Shown here: positions 26,031-36,247 of the stretch, piece by piece
Layout: every line of letters starts with the position of its first letter
How positions within the stretch are numbered: the stretch's first letter is position 1
Source: Vibrio barjaei
Lineage (GTDB): Bacteria; Pseudomonadota; Gammaproteobacteria; Enterobacterales; Vibrionaceae
NCBI RefSeq assembly: GCF_001639065.2
Contig: NZ_LQXO02000022.1
Span: forward strand, 62,001-126,000
DNA length: 64,000 nucleotides
Direction: 5' to 3'
Position numbers and translations under genes: made by a program
Notes under the pieces: generated by a model
The model's database searches: none
Told to the model about the DNA's origin: nothing
What the model saw: the letters and a program-made list of their open reading frames with translations, nothing else

Positions 26031-27383
26031 ATGAAAACCTCTCTACTTGCTAGCGCAGTAGCTCTTGCTGTTTCTGCATCCTCCGCATTCGCCGCTGATT
26101 TAAAATTCGCACCTGGCGAAGACGCACGCTTTAACTGGCAAAGCTACGAAGAGCTTAAAAATATGGATCTGAAAGGTGAAACGGTCACTATTTTCGGTCC
26201 TTGGTTAACAGAAGATAAAGAGCTTGTTGAAAGTGTCATTGCGTATTTTGAAGAGGCAACTGGTGCCGATGTGAAATACTCAGGCTCTGACTCATTTGAA
26301 CAGCAAATTGCGATTGATGTGCAAGCAGGTAGTGCACCTAACATTGCGATTTTCCCGCAGCCTGGTTTAGCGGCAGACCTAGCGTCTAAAGGTTTCCTAA
26401 CTCCACTTGACCCTAAAATGGGTGATTGGATTAATGACAACTACGCTGCTGGTTCTTCATGGGTTGACCTAGGCACATTTGCTGGCAAAGACGGTAAAGA
26501 TCATCTGTATGGTTTCTTCTATAAAGTCGATTTGAAGTCACTAGTATGGTATGTGCCTGAAAACTTCGAAGATGCAGGTTATGAAGTACCTCAATCAATG
26601 GAAGAGCTAAAAGCACTGACTGAGCAGATTGTTGAAGATGGCGAAACGCCATGGTGTGTTGGGTTAGGTTCTGGTGGTGCAACTGGCTGGCCTGCAACGG
26701 ACTGGGTGGAAGATATGATGCTTCGTACTCAATCGCCAGCTGATTACGATAAGTGGACTACAAACGAGCTCAAGTTCAATGATGAGAAAGTTGTTGGTGC
26801 TATTGAAGAGTTTGGATGGTTTGTACGTAACGATAAGTTCGTCGACGGCGGTGCACGTGCAGTAGCTGCAACGGACTTCCGTGATTCACCAAAAGGTTTG
26901 TTTACATCGCCAGCTAAGTGTTACATGCACCGTCAAGCGTCATTCATTCCAAGCTTCTTCCCAGAAGGTACAGAGCTAGGTGCTGACGTTGATTTCTTCT
27001 ACTTCCCTGCGTATGAATCAAAAGACTTAGGGAAGCCAGTACTTGGCGCAGGTACTATGTGGAGCATTACTAAAGACTCTAAAGCAGCACGTGCATTTAT
27101 GGAGTTCTTACAGTCACCAATCGCACATGAAATCTGGATGGCTCAATCGGGCTTCCTAACTCCGCATAAAGGTGCCAACGTTAATGCTTATGGCAACGAT
27201 ACTCTGAAGAAACAAGGTGAAATCTTGTTGGATGCGACGACGTTCCGTTTCGATGGTTCAGACTTGATGCCAGGTAAGATCGGTGCCGGTGCATTCTGGA
27301 CAGGTATGGTCGACTACAGTGGCGGCAAACCTGCGAAAGAGGTCGCTGATGACATCCAAAAAACTTGGGATGCACTTAAGTAA
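26031..27383 (+). CDS. aglE: Alpha-glucoside ABC transporter, substrate-binding protein
   Basis: A 450-residue periplasmic solute-binding protein with a cleavable signal peptide (cut near SAFA-ADLK, residue 21-22). The mature part has the AglE-like start KFAPGEDARFNWQSYEEL, with GETVTIFGPW and later FTSPAKCYMHRQASFIPSFFP. The genes that follow encode two AglF/AglG-type permeases and an ATPase. Together with the adjacent glucosidase this supports import of alpha-glucosides such as isomaltose, trehalose or sucrose; the exact sugar is not determined. A hairpin separates it from the permease genes. Confidence 0.9.
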   Translation: MKTSLLASAVALAVSASSAFAADLKFAPGEDARFNWQSYEELKNMDLKGETVTIFGPWLTEDKELVESVIAYFEEATGADVKYSGSDSFEQQIAIDVQAGSAPNIAIFPQPGLAADLASKGFLTPLDPKMGDWINDNYAAGSSWVDLGTFAGKDGKDHLYGFFYKVDLKSLVWYVPENFEDAGYEVPQSMEELKALTEQIVEDGETPWCVGLGSGGATGWPATDWVEDMMLRTQSPADYDKWTTNELKFNDEKVVGAIEEFGWFVRNDKFVDGGARAVAATDFRDSPKGLFTSPAKCYMHRQASFIPSFFPEGTELGADVDFFYFPAYESKDLGKPVLGAGTMWSITKDSKAARAFMEFLQSPIAHEIWMAQSGFLTPHKGANVNAYGNDTLKKQGEILLDATTFRFDGSDLMPGKIGAGAFWTGMVDYSGGKPAKEVADDIQKTWDALK

Positions 27384-27418
27384 CCAAGGAAGTAAGTAAC
27401 TTGGCGAAGTAACGCGAT

Positions 27419-27454
27419 GCCGGTAGACGTAATTTCATTGGGTCGTCTATCGGC
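27419..27454 (+). terminator. Intercistronic hairpin after the binding-protein gene
   Basis: An 11-base stem GCCGGTAGACG/CGTCTATCGGC with one G-U pair and a 14-base loop, then TTTCGC. Like malE-malF hairpins it may protect the upstream message or reduce read-through, so that binding protein exceeds permease. Confidence 0.55.
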
Positions 27455-27499
27455 TTTCGCAATCTTGATATTCGTTAAGTCTCTCTATAAAGCGAGGTA

Positions 27500-28513
27500 A
27501 TGATGGAACAGCTTTATTCCTCTTTATTTATCATGGCACTAGGCGTCGCTGGATGTGTGGTCTACTTCGTAGGCAGCAACTGGCTTCTCACTATCCTATT
27601 TCCTACCAGAAATGTCTCAAACCAAAAGATGGCACAAAACCTTAGACGAGCGGCAGCGATTCGTCCTTGGTTATTCCTTGGGCCTGCCTTGGCGTTTTTA
27701 GGCCTCTATCTTGTCTATCCAGTATTTGAGTCATTCTATCTGTCAATGCACGACAGAAATGCTGACAAATTCGTAGGATTAGGAAATTACATTTGGCTCT
27801 TCAACGACCCTGAGTTTAGAGAGTCACTATTTAACAATCTATTGTGGTTATTGGTTGTGCCTGCCGCCTCCACATTTTTTGGCTTGGTTATCGCAGCACT
27901 GACTGACAAAGTGAGCTGGGGGAATATTGCTAAGAGTTTAATCTTTATGCCAATGGCTATTTCGTTCATTGGTGCATCGATCATTTGGAAGTTTGTCTAC
28001 GACTACCGTGCGCCGGGGTCGGAGCAGATAGGTATTTTGAATGCCGTAGTTGAGTACTTTGGAGGTACCGCACAGGCTTGGATAACCATCCCGTTTTGGA
28101 ATAACTTCTTTTTGATGGTCATTCTTATTTGGATTCAAACCGGCTTTGCCATGGTTATTTTGTCTGCGGCTCTGCGTGGTATTCCAGAAGAAACGGTAGA
28201 AGCGGCAGTCTTGGATGGCGCCAATGGTGTACAGATATTCTTTAAAATTCTCATTCCACAGATATGGGGAACGATTGCAGTAGTGTGGACCACAATCACT
28301 ATTCTGGTTCTGAAGGTCTTCGATATCGTATTAGCGATGACGAACGGTCAGTGGAGTACTCAGGTTCTGGCAAATATGATGTTTGACTGGATGTTCCGTG
28401 GCGGCGGTGACTTTGGCCGTGGCGCGGCGATTGCGGTGGTGATCATGGTGGCGGTAATTCCTGTCATGGTATGGAACATGCGCCAAGCCAGCGCTCAAAT
28501 GGAGGGGCGATAA
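27500..28513 (+). CDS. aglF: Alpha-glucoside ABC transporter, permease 1
   Basis: A 337-residue inner-membrane MalF-type permease with an extra N-terminal segment, then about six membrane spans. The ATPase-contact EAA loop appears as PEETVEAAVLDGANGVQIFFKILIP. AglF-like length and order. The start may be ATG 27500 or the next codon, ATG 27503, which is better spaced from GAGG. Its TAA overlaps the ATG of the next permease by one base, so translation is coupled. Confidence 0.9.
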   Translation: MMEQLYSSLFIMALGVAGCVVYFVGSNWLLTILFPTRNVSNQKMAQNLRRAAAIRPWLFLGPALAFLGLYLVYPVFESFYLSMHDRNADKFVGLGNYIWLFNDPEFRESLFNNLLWLLVVPAASTFFGLVIAALTDKVSWGNIAKSLIFMPMAISFIGASIIWKFVYDYRAPGSEQIGILNAVVEYFGGTAQAWITIPFWNNFFLMVILIWIQTGFAMVILSAALRGIPEETVEAAVLDGANGVQIFFKILIPQIWGTIAVVWTTITILVLKVFDIVLAMTNGQWSTQVLANMMFDWMFRGGGDFGRGAAIAVVIMVAVIPVMVWNMRQASAQMEGR

Positions 28514-29712
28514 TGTCTGAAAAAGCCCAAACAGCGCCAAGTCTTGAAGAGAGTAACGCACGCTTTAGCTTAAGCAAATTGCGACGTTCGCCACTGACCA
28601 TTTTGGTTCACGCTTCGGTTTTGCTGATTGTGATTCTATGGACTCTACCAACAGCAGGTCTGTTTATCTCATCGTTTAGGGACAAAGATCAGCTTGCTTT
28701 ATCAGGTTGGTGGACGTCATTAACTGCTTCCGAGCAGAACCTAGTAGACCGTACTGGAGCACCCGACACTCAAATTCAGGAAGGTGACGTTTATGTACTC
28801 AAGGGGCAATTGCTTGTGGACGGCAAGCCTGCTGATGTACATGCTTTTGGTTTCTCTTCTCGCGAACCGACGAAATTTGTCCCTGGCGATGTTGCTGAAA
28901 TGAGAAAGGGTGGCACCTTGACGGTAACGGAGGATGGTCAGTACACAATGACCGCACTTGAACCGTTCAAAGGTAAACGAGGGAAGCGTATTTTCTTTAC
29001 CGCCGTTGTGCCACCAAAATTTGGTTTGGACAACTATCGTGAAGTGCTTACGGCAGAAGGTATTGGTCGTTCGTTTATTAATTCTTTGACCGTTACTATT
29101 CCCGCAACAATTATCCCAATTCTTATTGCGGCGTACGCGGCTTATGCGTTGTCTTGGATGAGAATGCCGGGTAGAAACTTACTGATTGCAGTTGTGGTTG
29201 GTTTGTTGGTTGTACCTCTGCAAATGTCTTTGATTCCTTTGTTAAGACTCTATAACGACATTGGGGCTTTCTTTGGTGTCGGGGCAAAAACCTATTTGGG
29301 AATATGGTTAGCGCATACTGGGTTTGGTTTGCCGTTGGCTATTTATTTGCTGCGAAACTACATCTCCAGTTTGCCTAGAGAGATTATCGAGTCGGCGAAA
29401 GTGGACGGTGCGACTGACTTCGAAATATTCATGAGAATCGTTCTGCCGCTGTCGTTCCCGGCACTAGCATCATTCGGGATATTCCAGTTCTTATGGGTAT
29501 GGAATGACCTTCTTGTTGCAACGGTATTCTTGGGCACTGGTGAAGAGCACATGGTACTCACAGCACGATTACGTGAACTATTAGGTTCTCGTGGTGGTAA
29601 CTGGGAGATTTTGACAGCATCTGCATTTGTTTCGATTGCTGTGCCTTTGGGCGTGTTCTTTACGCTGCAACGTTATCTAGTTCGTGGCCTACTTTCTGGT
29701 TCTGTTAAGTAA
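28513..29712 (+). CDS. aglG: Alpha-glucoside ABC transporter, permease 2
   Basis: A 399-residue MalG-type permease. After TM1 (about 38-60) a periplasmic insertion of some 120 residues precedes the remaining five spans, a feature of AglG. The EAA loop reads PREIIESAKVDGATDFEIFMRIVLP. The frame is open from 28471, but ATG 28513 has GGAGGGG close by and sits in the TAATG junction with aglF. Confidence 0.9.
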   Translation: MSEKAQTAPSLEESNARFSLSKLRRSPLTILVHASVLLIVILWTLPTAGLFISSFRDKDQLALSGWWTSLTASEQNLVDRTGAPDTQIQEGDVYVLKGQLLVDGKPADVHAFGFSSREPTKFVPGDVAEMRKGGTLTVTEDGQYTMTALEPFKGKRGKRIFFTAVVPPKFGLDNYREVLTAEGIGRSFINSLTVTIPATIIPILIAAYAAYALSWMRMPGRNLLIAVVVGLLVVPLQMSLIPLLRLYNDIGAFFGVGAKTYLGIWLAHTGFGLPLAIYLLRNYISSLPREIIESAKVDGATDFEIFMRIVLPLSFPALASFGIFQFLWVWNDLLVATVFLGTGEEHMVLTARLRELLGSRGGNWEILTASAFVSIAVPLGVFFTLQRYLVRGLLSGSVK

Positions 29713-29743
29713 GCAGTTCCTGACTCAACGATGAGAAGAAAAA

Positions 29744-30835
29744 ATGACAGGATTATCTCTAACAAACGTTAAAAAATCATACGGTGAAACTCAGGTACTG
29801 CACGGCATCGATCTGGACATCGACCAAGGCGAATTCATCGTATTCGTTGGGCCTTCAGGCTGCGGTAAGTCAACACTACTTAGAATGATTGCTGGCCTTG
29901 AGGACATTACTTCTGGTGAGCTTTGTATTGAAGATGCTCGTGTAAATGAGCTGCCGGCAGCGATGCGTGGCATTGCCATGGTATTCCAGACTTATGCTCT
30001 CTATCCGCATATGACCGTATATGACAATATGGCTTTTGCGATGCGCATAGCGAAAGAGCCAAAAGACGCTATACATGAGCGCGTTATGGAAGCCGCGCGT
30101 ATGTTGCAACTTGAACCGTATCTTGATCGTCTGCCTAAGGCGCTCTCCGGTGGTCAGCGACAAAGGGTGGCGATTGGTCGAGCGATTGTCCGCCAACCTA
30201 AGGTGTTCCTATTCGATGAACCGCTTTCCAACTTAGATGCAGCGCTACGTGTTCAAACGCGAATCGAAATTGCCAACTTGAAGGAAGAGTTAACGGAAAC
30301 CACGATGATTTACGTGACTCACGATCAGGTAGAAGCAATGACGCTCGCTGACCGAATCGTCGTCTTATCAGCAGGTAAGATTGAGCAAGTAGGCACGCCA
30401 CTTGAGCTTTATACCAACCCAGCGAATGTATTCGTGGCTCAGTTTATTGGCTCTCCGGCGATGAACATTAGTAAAGCGCGTATGGAGAAAGCAGGAGAAC
30501 ATTCTTTGGTTACTGCAGAGAGTGGTCACAATGTGGAAATACCAATTGCAGCAGCACAAGATCTCAACGGCTGTACGTTACAATTGGGAATCAGACCGGA
30601 AGACTTTTTAGTCGCTGAAGAGTCCGATGCGCTTATGTCTGGGAAAGTGTTATTTGTCGAATCCTTGGGTGAAGTGACTCTCCTACATATTAATGTTGAA
30701 GGACACGACGAAACAGTCGTGGCAAAGCTACCAGGAATCCTTGATTTCCACAAAGGTGAAACCATTCACTTAAAAGCGCCGCCAGAGAAAATTCACTTGT
30801 TTAATGAAGAGGGTATTTCTTTGAAATATCTTTAA
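29744..30835 (+). CDS. aglK: Alpha-glucoside ABC transporter, ATPase
   Basis: A 363-residue MalK/UgpC-type ATPase. Walker A GPSGCGKST (about 36-44), Q-loop FQTYALYPH, signature LSGGQRQRVAIGRA, Walker B VFLFDEP, and a C-terminal OB-like regulatory domain with LGIRPEDF. It completes aglEFGK, 31 bases after aglG. In this family the C-terminal domain can receive inhibition from the glucose PTS protein EIIA. Confidence 0.92.
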   Translation: MTGLSLTNVKKSYGETQVLHGIDLDIDQGEFIVFVGPSGCGKSTLLRMIAGLEDITSGELCIEDARVNELPAAMRGIAMVFQTYALYPHMTVYDNMAFAMRIAKEPKDAIHERVMEAARMLQLEPYLDRLPKALSGGQRQRVAIGRAIVRQPKVFLFDEPLSNLDAALRVQTRIEIANLKEELTETTMIYVTHDQVEAMTLADRIVVLSAGKIEQVGTPLELYTNPANVFVAQFIGSPAMNISKARMEKAGEHSLVTAESGHNVEIPIAAAQDLNGCTLQLGIRPEDFLVAEESDALMSGKVLFVESLGEVTLLHINVEGHDETVVAKLPGILDFHKGETIHLKAPPEKIHLFNEEGISLKYL

Positions 30836-30858
30836 ATAGAGGTTGTTAGCAATGATTC

Positions 30859-30890
30859 AAAGGGCTCCTTTCAGGGGCTCTTTAACTTTT
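30859..30890 (+). terminator. Terminator of the aglEFGK operon
   Basis: Stem AAAGGGCTCC/GGGGCTCTTT (10 pairs, two of them G-U) with loop TTTCA, followed by AACTTTT, 23 bases after aglK. It overlaps the stop codon of the convergent luxR-type gene. Confidence 0.7.
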
Positions 30891-31670
30891 AAGAGGTGAA
30901 CCTAAACCGTTTCTTAAAGCAAATTGAATAAGTTCAGCCTTGCTATCCAAACCAAGACCAATCTGCATACGGTATTTATGAGACTCAATAGTTCTTGGGC
31001 TCAGATGAAGTAATTCTCCACATTCTTTAGCGGATTTGCCTTGAGCAAGTAACGATAAGATGGTCGTTTGCTTTAACGTCAGTTTAACGAGTCGTTCATT
31101 GTCGGATTCTTGAGCAATACTGCCTGCATTGCCATGTAAACTTAAACGTAAATCAGCATGCTGCCAATAACACAACCACATTTCGGCGACCATTTTTATC
31201 TGTCGAGCTAGAGTCTCTGTGAACTCATCATAACCTCGTTCAAAGTTGGTTAACGATATTGCTCCCCACGGTTTGGCAAAGAAACTTAGGGGAATAATGG
31301 CGTGCCAACGTCCGCCTTGACGAAAAATACGTTTTAAAACGTATTGACTGGATGTCGCTAATTCTACTTCATCAAATACTCGATAAAGTGATTTCGTTTT
31401 GAGCAAGCGCAAGTAGAGTAAATGACTATCATCATCCGACAGATAATCGAACTTATGCAGAGGGGGAATAGTTTCACGAGCACTGGAGAGAGTTTTTTGA
31501 TCTCGGAGTAGTATTGGAGAGTTTGGATAAACCGTTAGTCTATCCAAACCATAAAACTCAAGTAGTTCTGAGGCGCAGGCATTCCATGTGCCAACAAATT
31601 GCTCGATTTCTCCAGCATGCAGTTTTTGGGACTGAGATAAAATCAAAGACTCAAAATTCATTTTCGACAT
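30882..31670 (-). CDS. LuxR-family transcriptional regulator
   Basis: A 262-residue protein whose C-terminal GerE-type HTH reads LTLKQTTILSLLAQGKSAKECGELLHLSPRTIESHKYRM (about 194-233). The N-terminal about 180 residues have no response-receiver Asp pattern and may be a GAF/autoinducer-like sensor, which I cannot place in a named subfamily. It lies 57 bases downstream of a GntR gene on the same strand. Targets unknown. Confidence 0.85.
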   Translation of the reverse strand: MSKMNFESLILSQSQKLHAGEIEQFVGTWNACASELLEFYGLDRLTVYPNSPILLRDQKTLSSARETIPPLHKFDYLSDDDSHLLYLRLLKTKSLYRVFDEVELATSSQYVLKRIFRQGGRWHAIIPLSFFAKPWGAISLTNFERGYDEFTETLARQIKMVAEMWLCYWQHADLRLSLHGNAGSIAQESDNERLVKLTLKQTTILSLLAQGKSAKECGELLHLSPRTIESHKYRMQIGLGLDSKAELIQFALRNGLGSPLKS

Positions 31671-31727
31671 AAAGACTTATTAGCTTTTCAATATACACTA
31701 AAAATAATTATAGGCACGTAGATGAAA

Positions 31728-32402
31728 TTAGTGATCGTAACTTTGTTCTAAACAGAAAACTTCTTGAATCGTTTTTGTATTAGCTTGTACAGCGCGCTGA
31801 ATAATCTCTTCATTTTCATAGCTTACTTGATTGAATGACCCATTCAGTAGACTGAATAGTGACTCAATATCAATCATCTGTTTATAGCTTCTGGTTTTCA
31901 GGTAATACAGACGGCGATATCGGGATAGTACACCAAGTATTGTCTTAAGCAGTTGGTGGGAAATAGTCTTTGATTTTTCTTCAGTGAGAGTCAGCAGAAA
32001 TCGCTGATAAAGTTGCTCTATTCTATCGATATGGTTGAGTGTTAATGGTGATTCTAATAATGCGTGAGATAACTCAGTAACCAAGGTCTTCGCTTTTTTC
32101 AGCTGTGCAGGTGCTAGGGGGTATTCTCGTTGAGATAAAAGCTGTGACAAGATGAAGTTTGCAGTGGAAGTGGATTCGATGAACTCTTTCCATGTTAGGT
32201 TTGAAACAAAACCTCCCAAATGCGTTTTATATTCGACGAAACCTTCGCTACTTAATGCAATTATGGCTTCTCGCATTGGTGAAAGGCCTACATCATAAAG
32301 TTCTGCTAATTCGTTTACTCTGAGTTTTTGACCGGGTGGAAATTGATAATTAATGATATCGGATTTTAAGCGAAGTTTGGCTCGCTCTTTTGCTAGTGAC
32401 AT
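31728..32402 (-). CDS. GntR-family regulator with C-terminal helical sensor
   Basis: A 224-residue GntR protein. The winged helix is seen as LRLKSDIINYQFPPGQKLRVNELAELYDVGLSPMREAIIALSSEGFV (residues about 10-56). The all-helical C-terminal half is the size of an FCD domain, but the metal-ligand His/Asp pattern is not clear. AAGGAG lies 8 bases before the ATG. It may be co-transcribed with the luxR-type gene after it. The effector is unknown; it is not obviously the regulator of either neighbouring catabolic cluster. Confidence 0.82.
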   Translation of the reverse strand: MSLAKERAKLRLKSDIINYQFPPGQKLRVNELAELYDVGLSPMREAIIALSSEGFVEYKTHLGGFVSNLTWKEFIESTSTANFILSQLLSQREYPLAPAQLKKAKTLVTELSHALLESPLTLNHIDRIEQLYQRFLLTLTEEKSKTISHQLLKTILGVLSRYRRLYYLKTRSYKQMIDIESLFSLLNGSFNQVSYENEEIIQRAVQANTKTIQEVFCLEQSYDH

Positions 32403-32588
32403 TCAGTACTCCTTAACCTGAACTACTTTGTAACTAATAATTGCCCGACTGAGTACCGTAAAACTACTGCATTATCGTTGAAAAACGATTAATTATATAA
32501 GTGAGGTGTATGGTGGTCGATTAACCACTCCATCAGTTGAATGTTTACTCGAAATTTAGACTACTAGTTAATCGCCATATTCGACGTG

Positions 32589-33692
32589 CTATTGAGGTTT
32601 TGAAATCTTCTTTACGCCGTAAGGGAGTTCAGAGAACAGCTTTGGAACTGTGACTGTGCTTGGCCCTTCTTTGGGCGGTTGCCAATCGAGCAGCATAATA
32701 GCAAGAACATTTCGATGTTCCCCATAAGCAAAATCAAAGTCGCCGGAAACTGATGGGATCATGCCTTTATCTTTGTCGATGGCTTTTTGTATCGACACTC
32801 TTGTTTTCGCTACAACAGGATCATCATCTAACCCAGCAAGCAAGAAACTTAACCCGACTTCTGCTACGACATCTTCTTTAGTATGCAAAATGATGTCATC
32901 GATGTTTTTTCTAAAGTAGTCGAAGATCCACTGGTGCTCTTTTTCGTCGACCAATCGTTGGTAATAGCCTGAGTCTGCGAGGATAATATGCGTCATGCCG
33001 TAAAGTTTATTACCGAATTGCTGATTGCTTAATCGGTAGTCCTCACCATCAGGGTAAGTTTTTCTAAAAGCAGCGATAAATTCATCAACAAGATCTTGTT
33101 CACCGATTTGCTTTAGCCAATAGGCTTGATTTGCTAGTTGAGCAGCCCAAGCTGTGATCATTTCTGGGTCGGTTAATACAGTTTCAAAATCGTATTGCTG
33201 TAATATCGACCTTAGTTTCTTATCGTCATTATGAACTACACCGTATTCATTCAGTCGTGCCAAATAGCGCAATAAGTCCAGTCCCATATAGAAATATTCA
33301 GGTTGGTCTTTAGTGGCCTGGTAGCGACGTTGGCTGCGTTCATCTTTGCCTTTTTTATAGTCGTTAAGTCTTTGCAGAGAATACGCTCGAATGGCTTTAG
33401 GCGTGGTCACGTCTGCGGCAATTTCGTTTATTCTAGAGGTCACGTTGGCAAGATCACCTAATACGACAGCATTGTATTTAGGGTCTTGTGTTTGCCTATA
33501 CATACGCAGTCCGAAGTGGCCTTGTTTGTAGGCAGACAGAGTAAATAATTGCGACTCGTAGGTGTCTTTAACCACGTTTGCTGACGCCTGAAAATGTTGC
33601 TTGGTTGGTGGGGTATCAAGGGTGATGATACTAGCACCAGTTAGCAAAAATACGCTAACAAATATTGCAACGATTGCTTTGTTCATTTTCAT
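32589..33692 (-). CDS. Exported DUF3541-like protein
   Basis: A 367-residue protein with an N-terminal signal or anchor (about 3-24), no lipobox, and a soluble helix-rich remainder containing YFYMGLDLLRYLARLNEYG and MITAWAAQLANQAYWLKQIGEQDLVDEF. I associate it with the DUF3541 proteins found in vibrios; that is recollection of the family, not a search. No catalytic motif can be named. It is monocistronic, with 186 bases before the GntR gene. Met3 is an alternative start. Confidence 0.6.
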   Translation of the reverse strand: MKMNKAIVAIFVSVFLLTGASIITLDTPPTKQHFQASANVVKDTYESQLFTLSAYKQGHFGLRMYRQTQDPKYNAVVLGDLANVTSRINEIAADVTTPKAIRAYSLQRLNDYKKGKDERSQRRYQATKDQPEYFYMGLDLLRYLARLNEYGVVHNDDKKLRSILQQYDFETVLTDPEMITAWAAQLANQAYWLKQIGEQDLVDEFIAAFRKTYPDGEDYRLSNQQFGNKLYGMTHIILADSGYYQRLVDEKEHQWIFDYFRKNIDDIILHTKEDVVAEVGLSFLLAGLDDDPVVAKTRVSIQKAIDKDKGMIPSVSGDFDFAYGEHRNVLAIMLLDWQPPKEGPSTVTVPKLFSELPYGVKKISKPQ

Positions 33693-33936
33693 AACGTGCA
33701 GCCTAAACGGTAAGTGTGAGCTGGATTGTAAAAACTTATTAATTAACGTGTGTGATTTTGAGGTTAATTTTTATTCAGAATATTTATGAACACTTGATTT
33801 TAGATCCTTCACTTTTTCATTTAGCGTGGTTGTAGAAGCGCATAAGTTGAAATCGAATTGTTTTTTCCTAGTCTACGTTATGCAGAGGCAGGGAGGCGGC
33901 GCTTCTGTCTATTTCTAGTACAGAAGGAGTGACAAA

Positions 33937-34092
33937 ATGAGAGTATTATTAGTGACACTAAGCTTGATATTCGTATCGTTCTCAAGTTTTGCGGAAAATG
34001 GTGGTGCACCGGGTACCATCTGTCAGATGGAGTCAGGGCAAGTGATTACGACTCACCTGGAGCGTTGTCCTAAAAACACAACGAAACTCTGA
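33937..34092 (+). CDS. 51-residue secreted mini-protein, copy 1
   Basis: A short ORF with a good ribosome site (AAGGAG, 7 bases from ATG). It encodes a signal peptide (about 1-19, ending SSFA) and a mature peptide of about 32 residues with two Cys: ENGGAPGTIC...SGQVITTHLERCPKNTTKL. A second gene of identical length and the same conserved positions lies on the other side of the chemoreceptor gene at 36248. Both are followed by a similar hairpin. Conservation of protein, length and terminator indicates a real duplicated gene. The function is unknown; a disulfide-closed periplasmic peptide is likely. Confidence 0.75.
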   Translation: MRVLLVTLSLIFVSFSSFAENGGAPGTICQMESGQVITTHLERCPKNTTKL

Positions 34093-34121
34093 TCGTACAT
34101 TAGTATGATTGAGAAGCTAAC

Positions 34122-34149
34122 ACGAACCAGCGATATATCGCTGGTTCGT
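34122..34149 (+). terminator. Terminator of mini-protein copy 1
   Basis: A perfect palindrome ACGAACCAGCGATA/TATCGCTGGTTCGT followed by TTGGTTTTA, 29 bases after the stop. The GAACCAGC...GCTGGTTCGT core recurs after copy 2. Confidence 0.8.
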
Positions 34150-34173
34150 TTGGTTTTATAGGGGGAAGACGGG

Positions 34174-35835
34174 TTATACGGTAAAACGGGATACCAGTTG
34201 CTCTAACTGCGTTGCACGTTGATTTAGATTGTCACTACCGCTCTTATTTAGACCTGCAAGTTGTGCGGATTCACCACTTTGGTCTGAAATCACCACGATA
34301 CGTTGAGCTATATCTTTGCCTACAATCGCTTGTTCCTCCGTTGCCGTTGCAATTAGCGCGTTCATATCGTGAATATTAGCGATGGCTCGTTGTATTTCTT
34401 CAATGGCGGTAGCGGCATCATTGGTTTGACGTACCGTTTCATCTCCTCTGGTTCGGCTGGAGTCCATCGCTCTGACGGCTTCATCGGAAGCGCTTTTGAG
34501 TTGCTCGATCATCTGATGGATTTCGCCTGTGCTGTCTTGTGTGCGGCTAGCTAACTGTCGAACTTCATCCGCTACGACGGCGAAACCTCGTCCTTGTTCA
34601 CCCGCTCGAGCCGCTTCAATGGCTGCATTTAATGCCAGTAAATTAGTTTGCTCGGCGATATCTTGAATAACTGTCAAAGAGGTAGAGATGTTTTTGACAT
34701 CTTCTTCTAACTTACTGATAACTGAACTTGCCTGAAGGACTTCATCAGCTAGAGCTTGTACAGACGTTGCTGCTGTATTTACCGTTTGTTGGGCGTCTCG
34801 GGCATTTTCGTCTGCTTGCTGTGCTGATGTTGCAGCGCTAGTGGCGTTAGATGAAATTTCAGAGGATGTCGTCGTCATTTCAGTCATAGCTGTAGCTACT
34901 TGTTCGGTTTCTTCTCGCTGATTGGTGGCAAGGCTATCCACCTGCATTGCTCTTCCTTTCATTGCTCGAGTTTCTTCCACAACAATATGGCTGGTCTCCG
35001 AGACATTGGTAATGATTTCTTGGAGGCTGATCACAAACGCATTGAAGTTCTCTCCTAGACGCTTAAATTCTGGTGCATCGAAGCTCTCCATTCTTGCTGT
35101 CAAGTCGGCATCACCTGTCGCAAACGTTTTTAGCGAAGCATCGAATTTATCAAGTGGCTTCATAATGCTTCGGTTGATGAAGGTAGCCATACCAAATACC
35201 ACTACCAGTGTCAGTCCAGACAATAAAATGATAGTGACAATTTTTGCGTTAAGAGCTTCTGTTGCTTGCTGCTCCATTGCAGAAATCGTGGTGTCTATGT
35301 CGTCGATGTAAAAACCGGTACCGAGTACCAAGTCCCACTCAGGTATATATATTGAGTAGCTTAATTTAGCTTCAGGATTGCTATGTCCTGGTTTAGGGAA
35401 ATAGTAGGTAGTAAACGCATTTGATTTGGCGTTATTAATAAGTTCTTTGATAAACAAGTTACCTTTGCTGTCCTTAGCATCGATAAAGTTTTGGCCTAGA
35501 CCTGTGCCGTTTTTGCCTACAAGCAGTCGATTGCCCTTCGAGTCATAGCCAAATAGATAGCCATTTTCTCCGTATTCAAGGTTTTTAAGTAACTGAAGTA
35601 CTTCTTCTCTCTGACTTTTTTTCTCTATTAGTGGCAGAAGAGAGGACTTGGCAAGTTGTAAGTAGTTACGCAGTTCTTGTTTCTTATTAACGAGCAAGCT
35701 TTCTCGAGTATCATCAAATTGTTGTTGGTTGAGCTCAGAAACCTTTGAGTAAGTGACTCCTAAAATTCCTAATGTAACGAGTATTAAAGGAAGTATCGTT
35801 AAGACATACAACCGTTTTCGAATAGACAAATTCAT
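34174..35835 (-). CDS. Methyl-accepting chemotaxis protein with single Cache domain
   Basis: A 553-residue chemoreceptor. TM1 (about 12-32) and TM2 (about 195-217) flank a periplasmic sCache_2-type domain ([11 protein letters not shown]...[20 protein letters not shown]). A HAMP segment and a cytoplasmic coiled coil follow, with hairpin tip [32 protein letters not shown]. Such domains often bind small carboxylates. The frame is open from 35871, but the ATG at 35835 starts the usual MNLSIRKRL cytoplasmic tail. There is no C-terminal CheR-tether pentapeptide; it ends SRFTV. The two 51-residue secreted proteins flank it. Confidence 0.93.
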   Translation of the reverse strand: MNLSIRKRLYVLTILPLILVTLGILGVTYSKVSELNQQQFDDTRESLLVNKKQELRNYLQLAKSSLLPLIEKKSQREEVLQLLKNLEYGENGYLFGYDSKGNRLLVGKNGTGLGQNFIDAKDSKGNLFIKELINNAKSNAFTTYYFPKPGHSNPEAKLSYSIYIPEWDLVLGTGFYIDDIDTTISAMEQQATEALNAKIVTIILLSGLTLVVVFGMATFINRSIMKPLDKFDASLKTFATGDADLTARMESFDAPEFKRLGENFNAFVISLQEIITNVSETSHIVVEETRAMKGRAMQVDSLATNQREETEQVATAMTEMTTTSSEISSNATSAATSAQQADENARDAQQTVNTAATSVQALADEVLQASSVISKLEEDVKNISTSLTVIQDIAEQTNLLALNAAIEAARAGEQGRGFAVVADEVRQLASRTQDSTGEIHQMIEQLKSASDEAVRAMDSSRTRGDETVRQTNDAATAIEEIQRAIANIHDMNALIATATEEQAIVGKDIAQRIVVISDQSGESAQLAGLNKSGSDNLNQRATQLEQLVSRFTV

Positions 35836-36247
35836 AACATTCGTATCCTGATTATTATAATAAATACGCAATTATTGAGTTGCGTATCAATAACAAAGCA
35901 AGCGGTGTGCCTAAAATTTATTCAGGGGACGGTGTTTGGAAAATAGTGCGAAAAGTTCTTCCATCTGAATGATTTATTGAGATTGTTCCCGTCAAGCTGG
36001 CTAATTTGAAGAAGTGTTTATCGAATGCTTTAAAGCGGCCTTTGTCCCGTAACCGGAGATCGATTGCCGCTGAAATTACGGATTATATGATTCAGCGGAC
36101 AAATCTTGCCATTAAACATATTGATTCTGCTTATCTGTATGAAAAATAAAGATAAAAATCAGTTTGTGAGTTGGTTTCTTCGACTAAGCTATAAATGACG
36201 AAGTAAAGGAAATCGTCATTTTTAAACGTAATGACATGGAGAATAAT
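35836..36247. other. Intergenic region upstream of the chemoreceptor gene
   Basis: About 410 bases holding the divergent promoters of the chemoreceptor and of mini-protein copy 2. I see no further ORF, tRNA or strong repeat. Confidence 0.4.

Noticed and set aside
34922-35311. 129-codon plus-strand ORF inside the chemoreceptor gene
   Set aside because: It lies wholly antisense to a strongly conserved coding region and shows no ribosome site or family signature.
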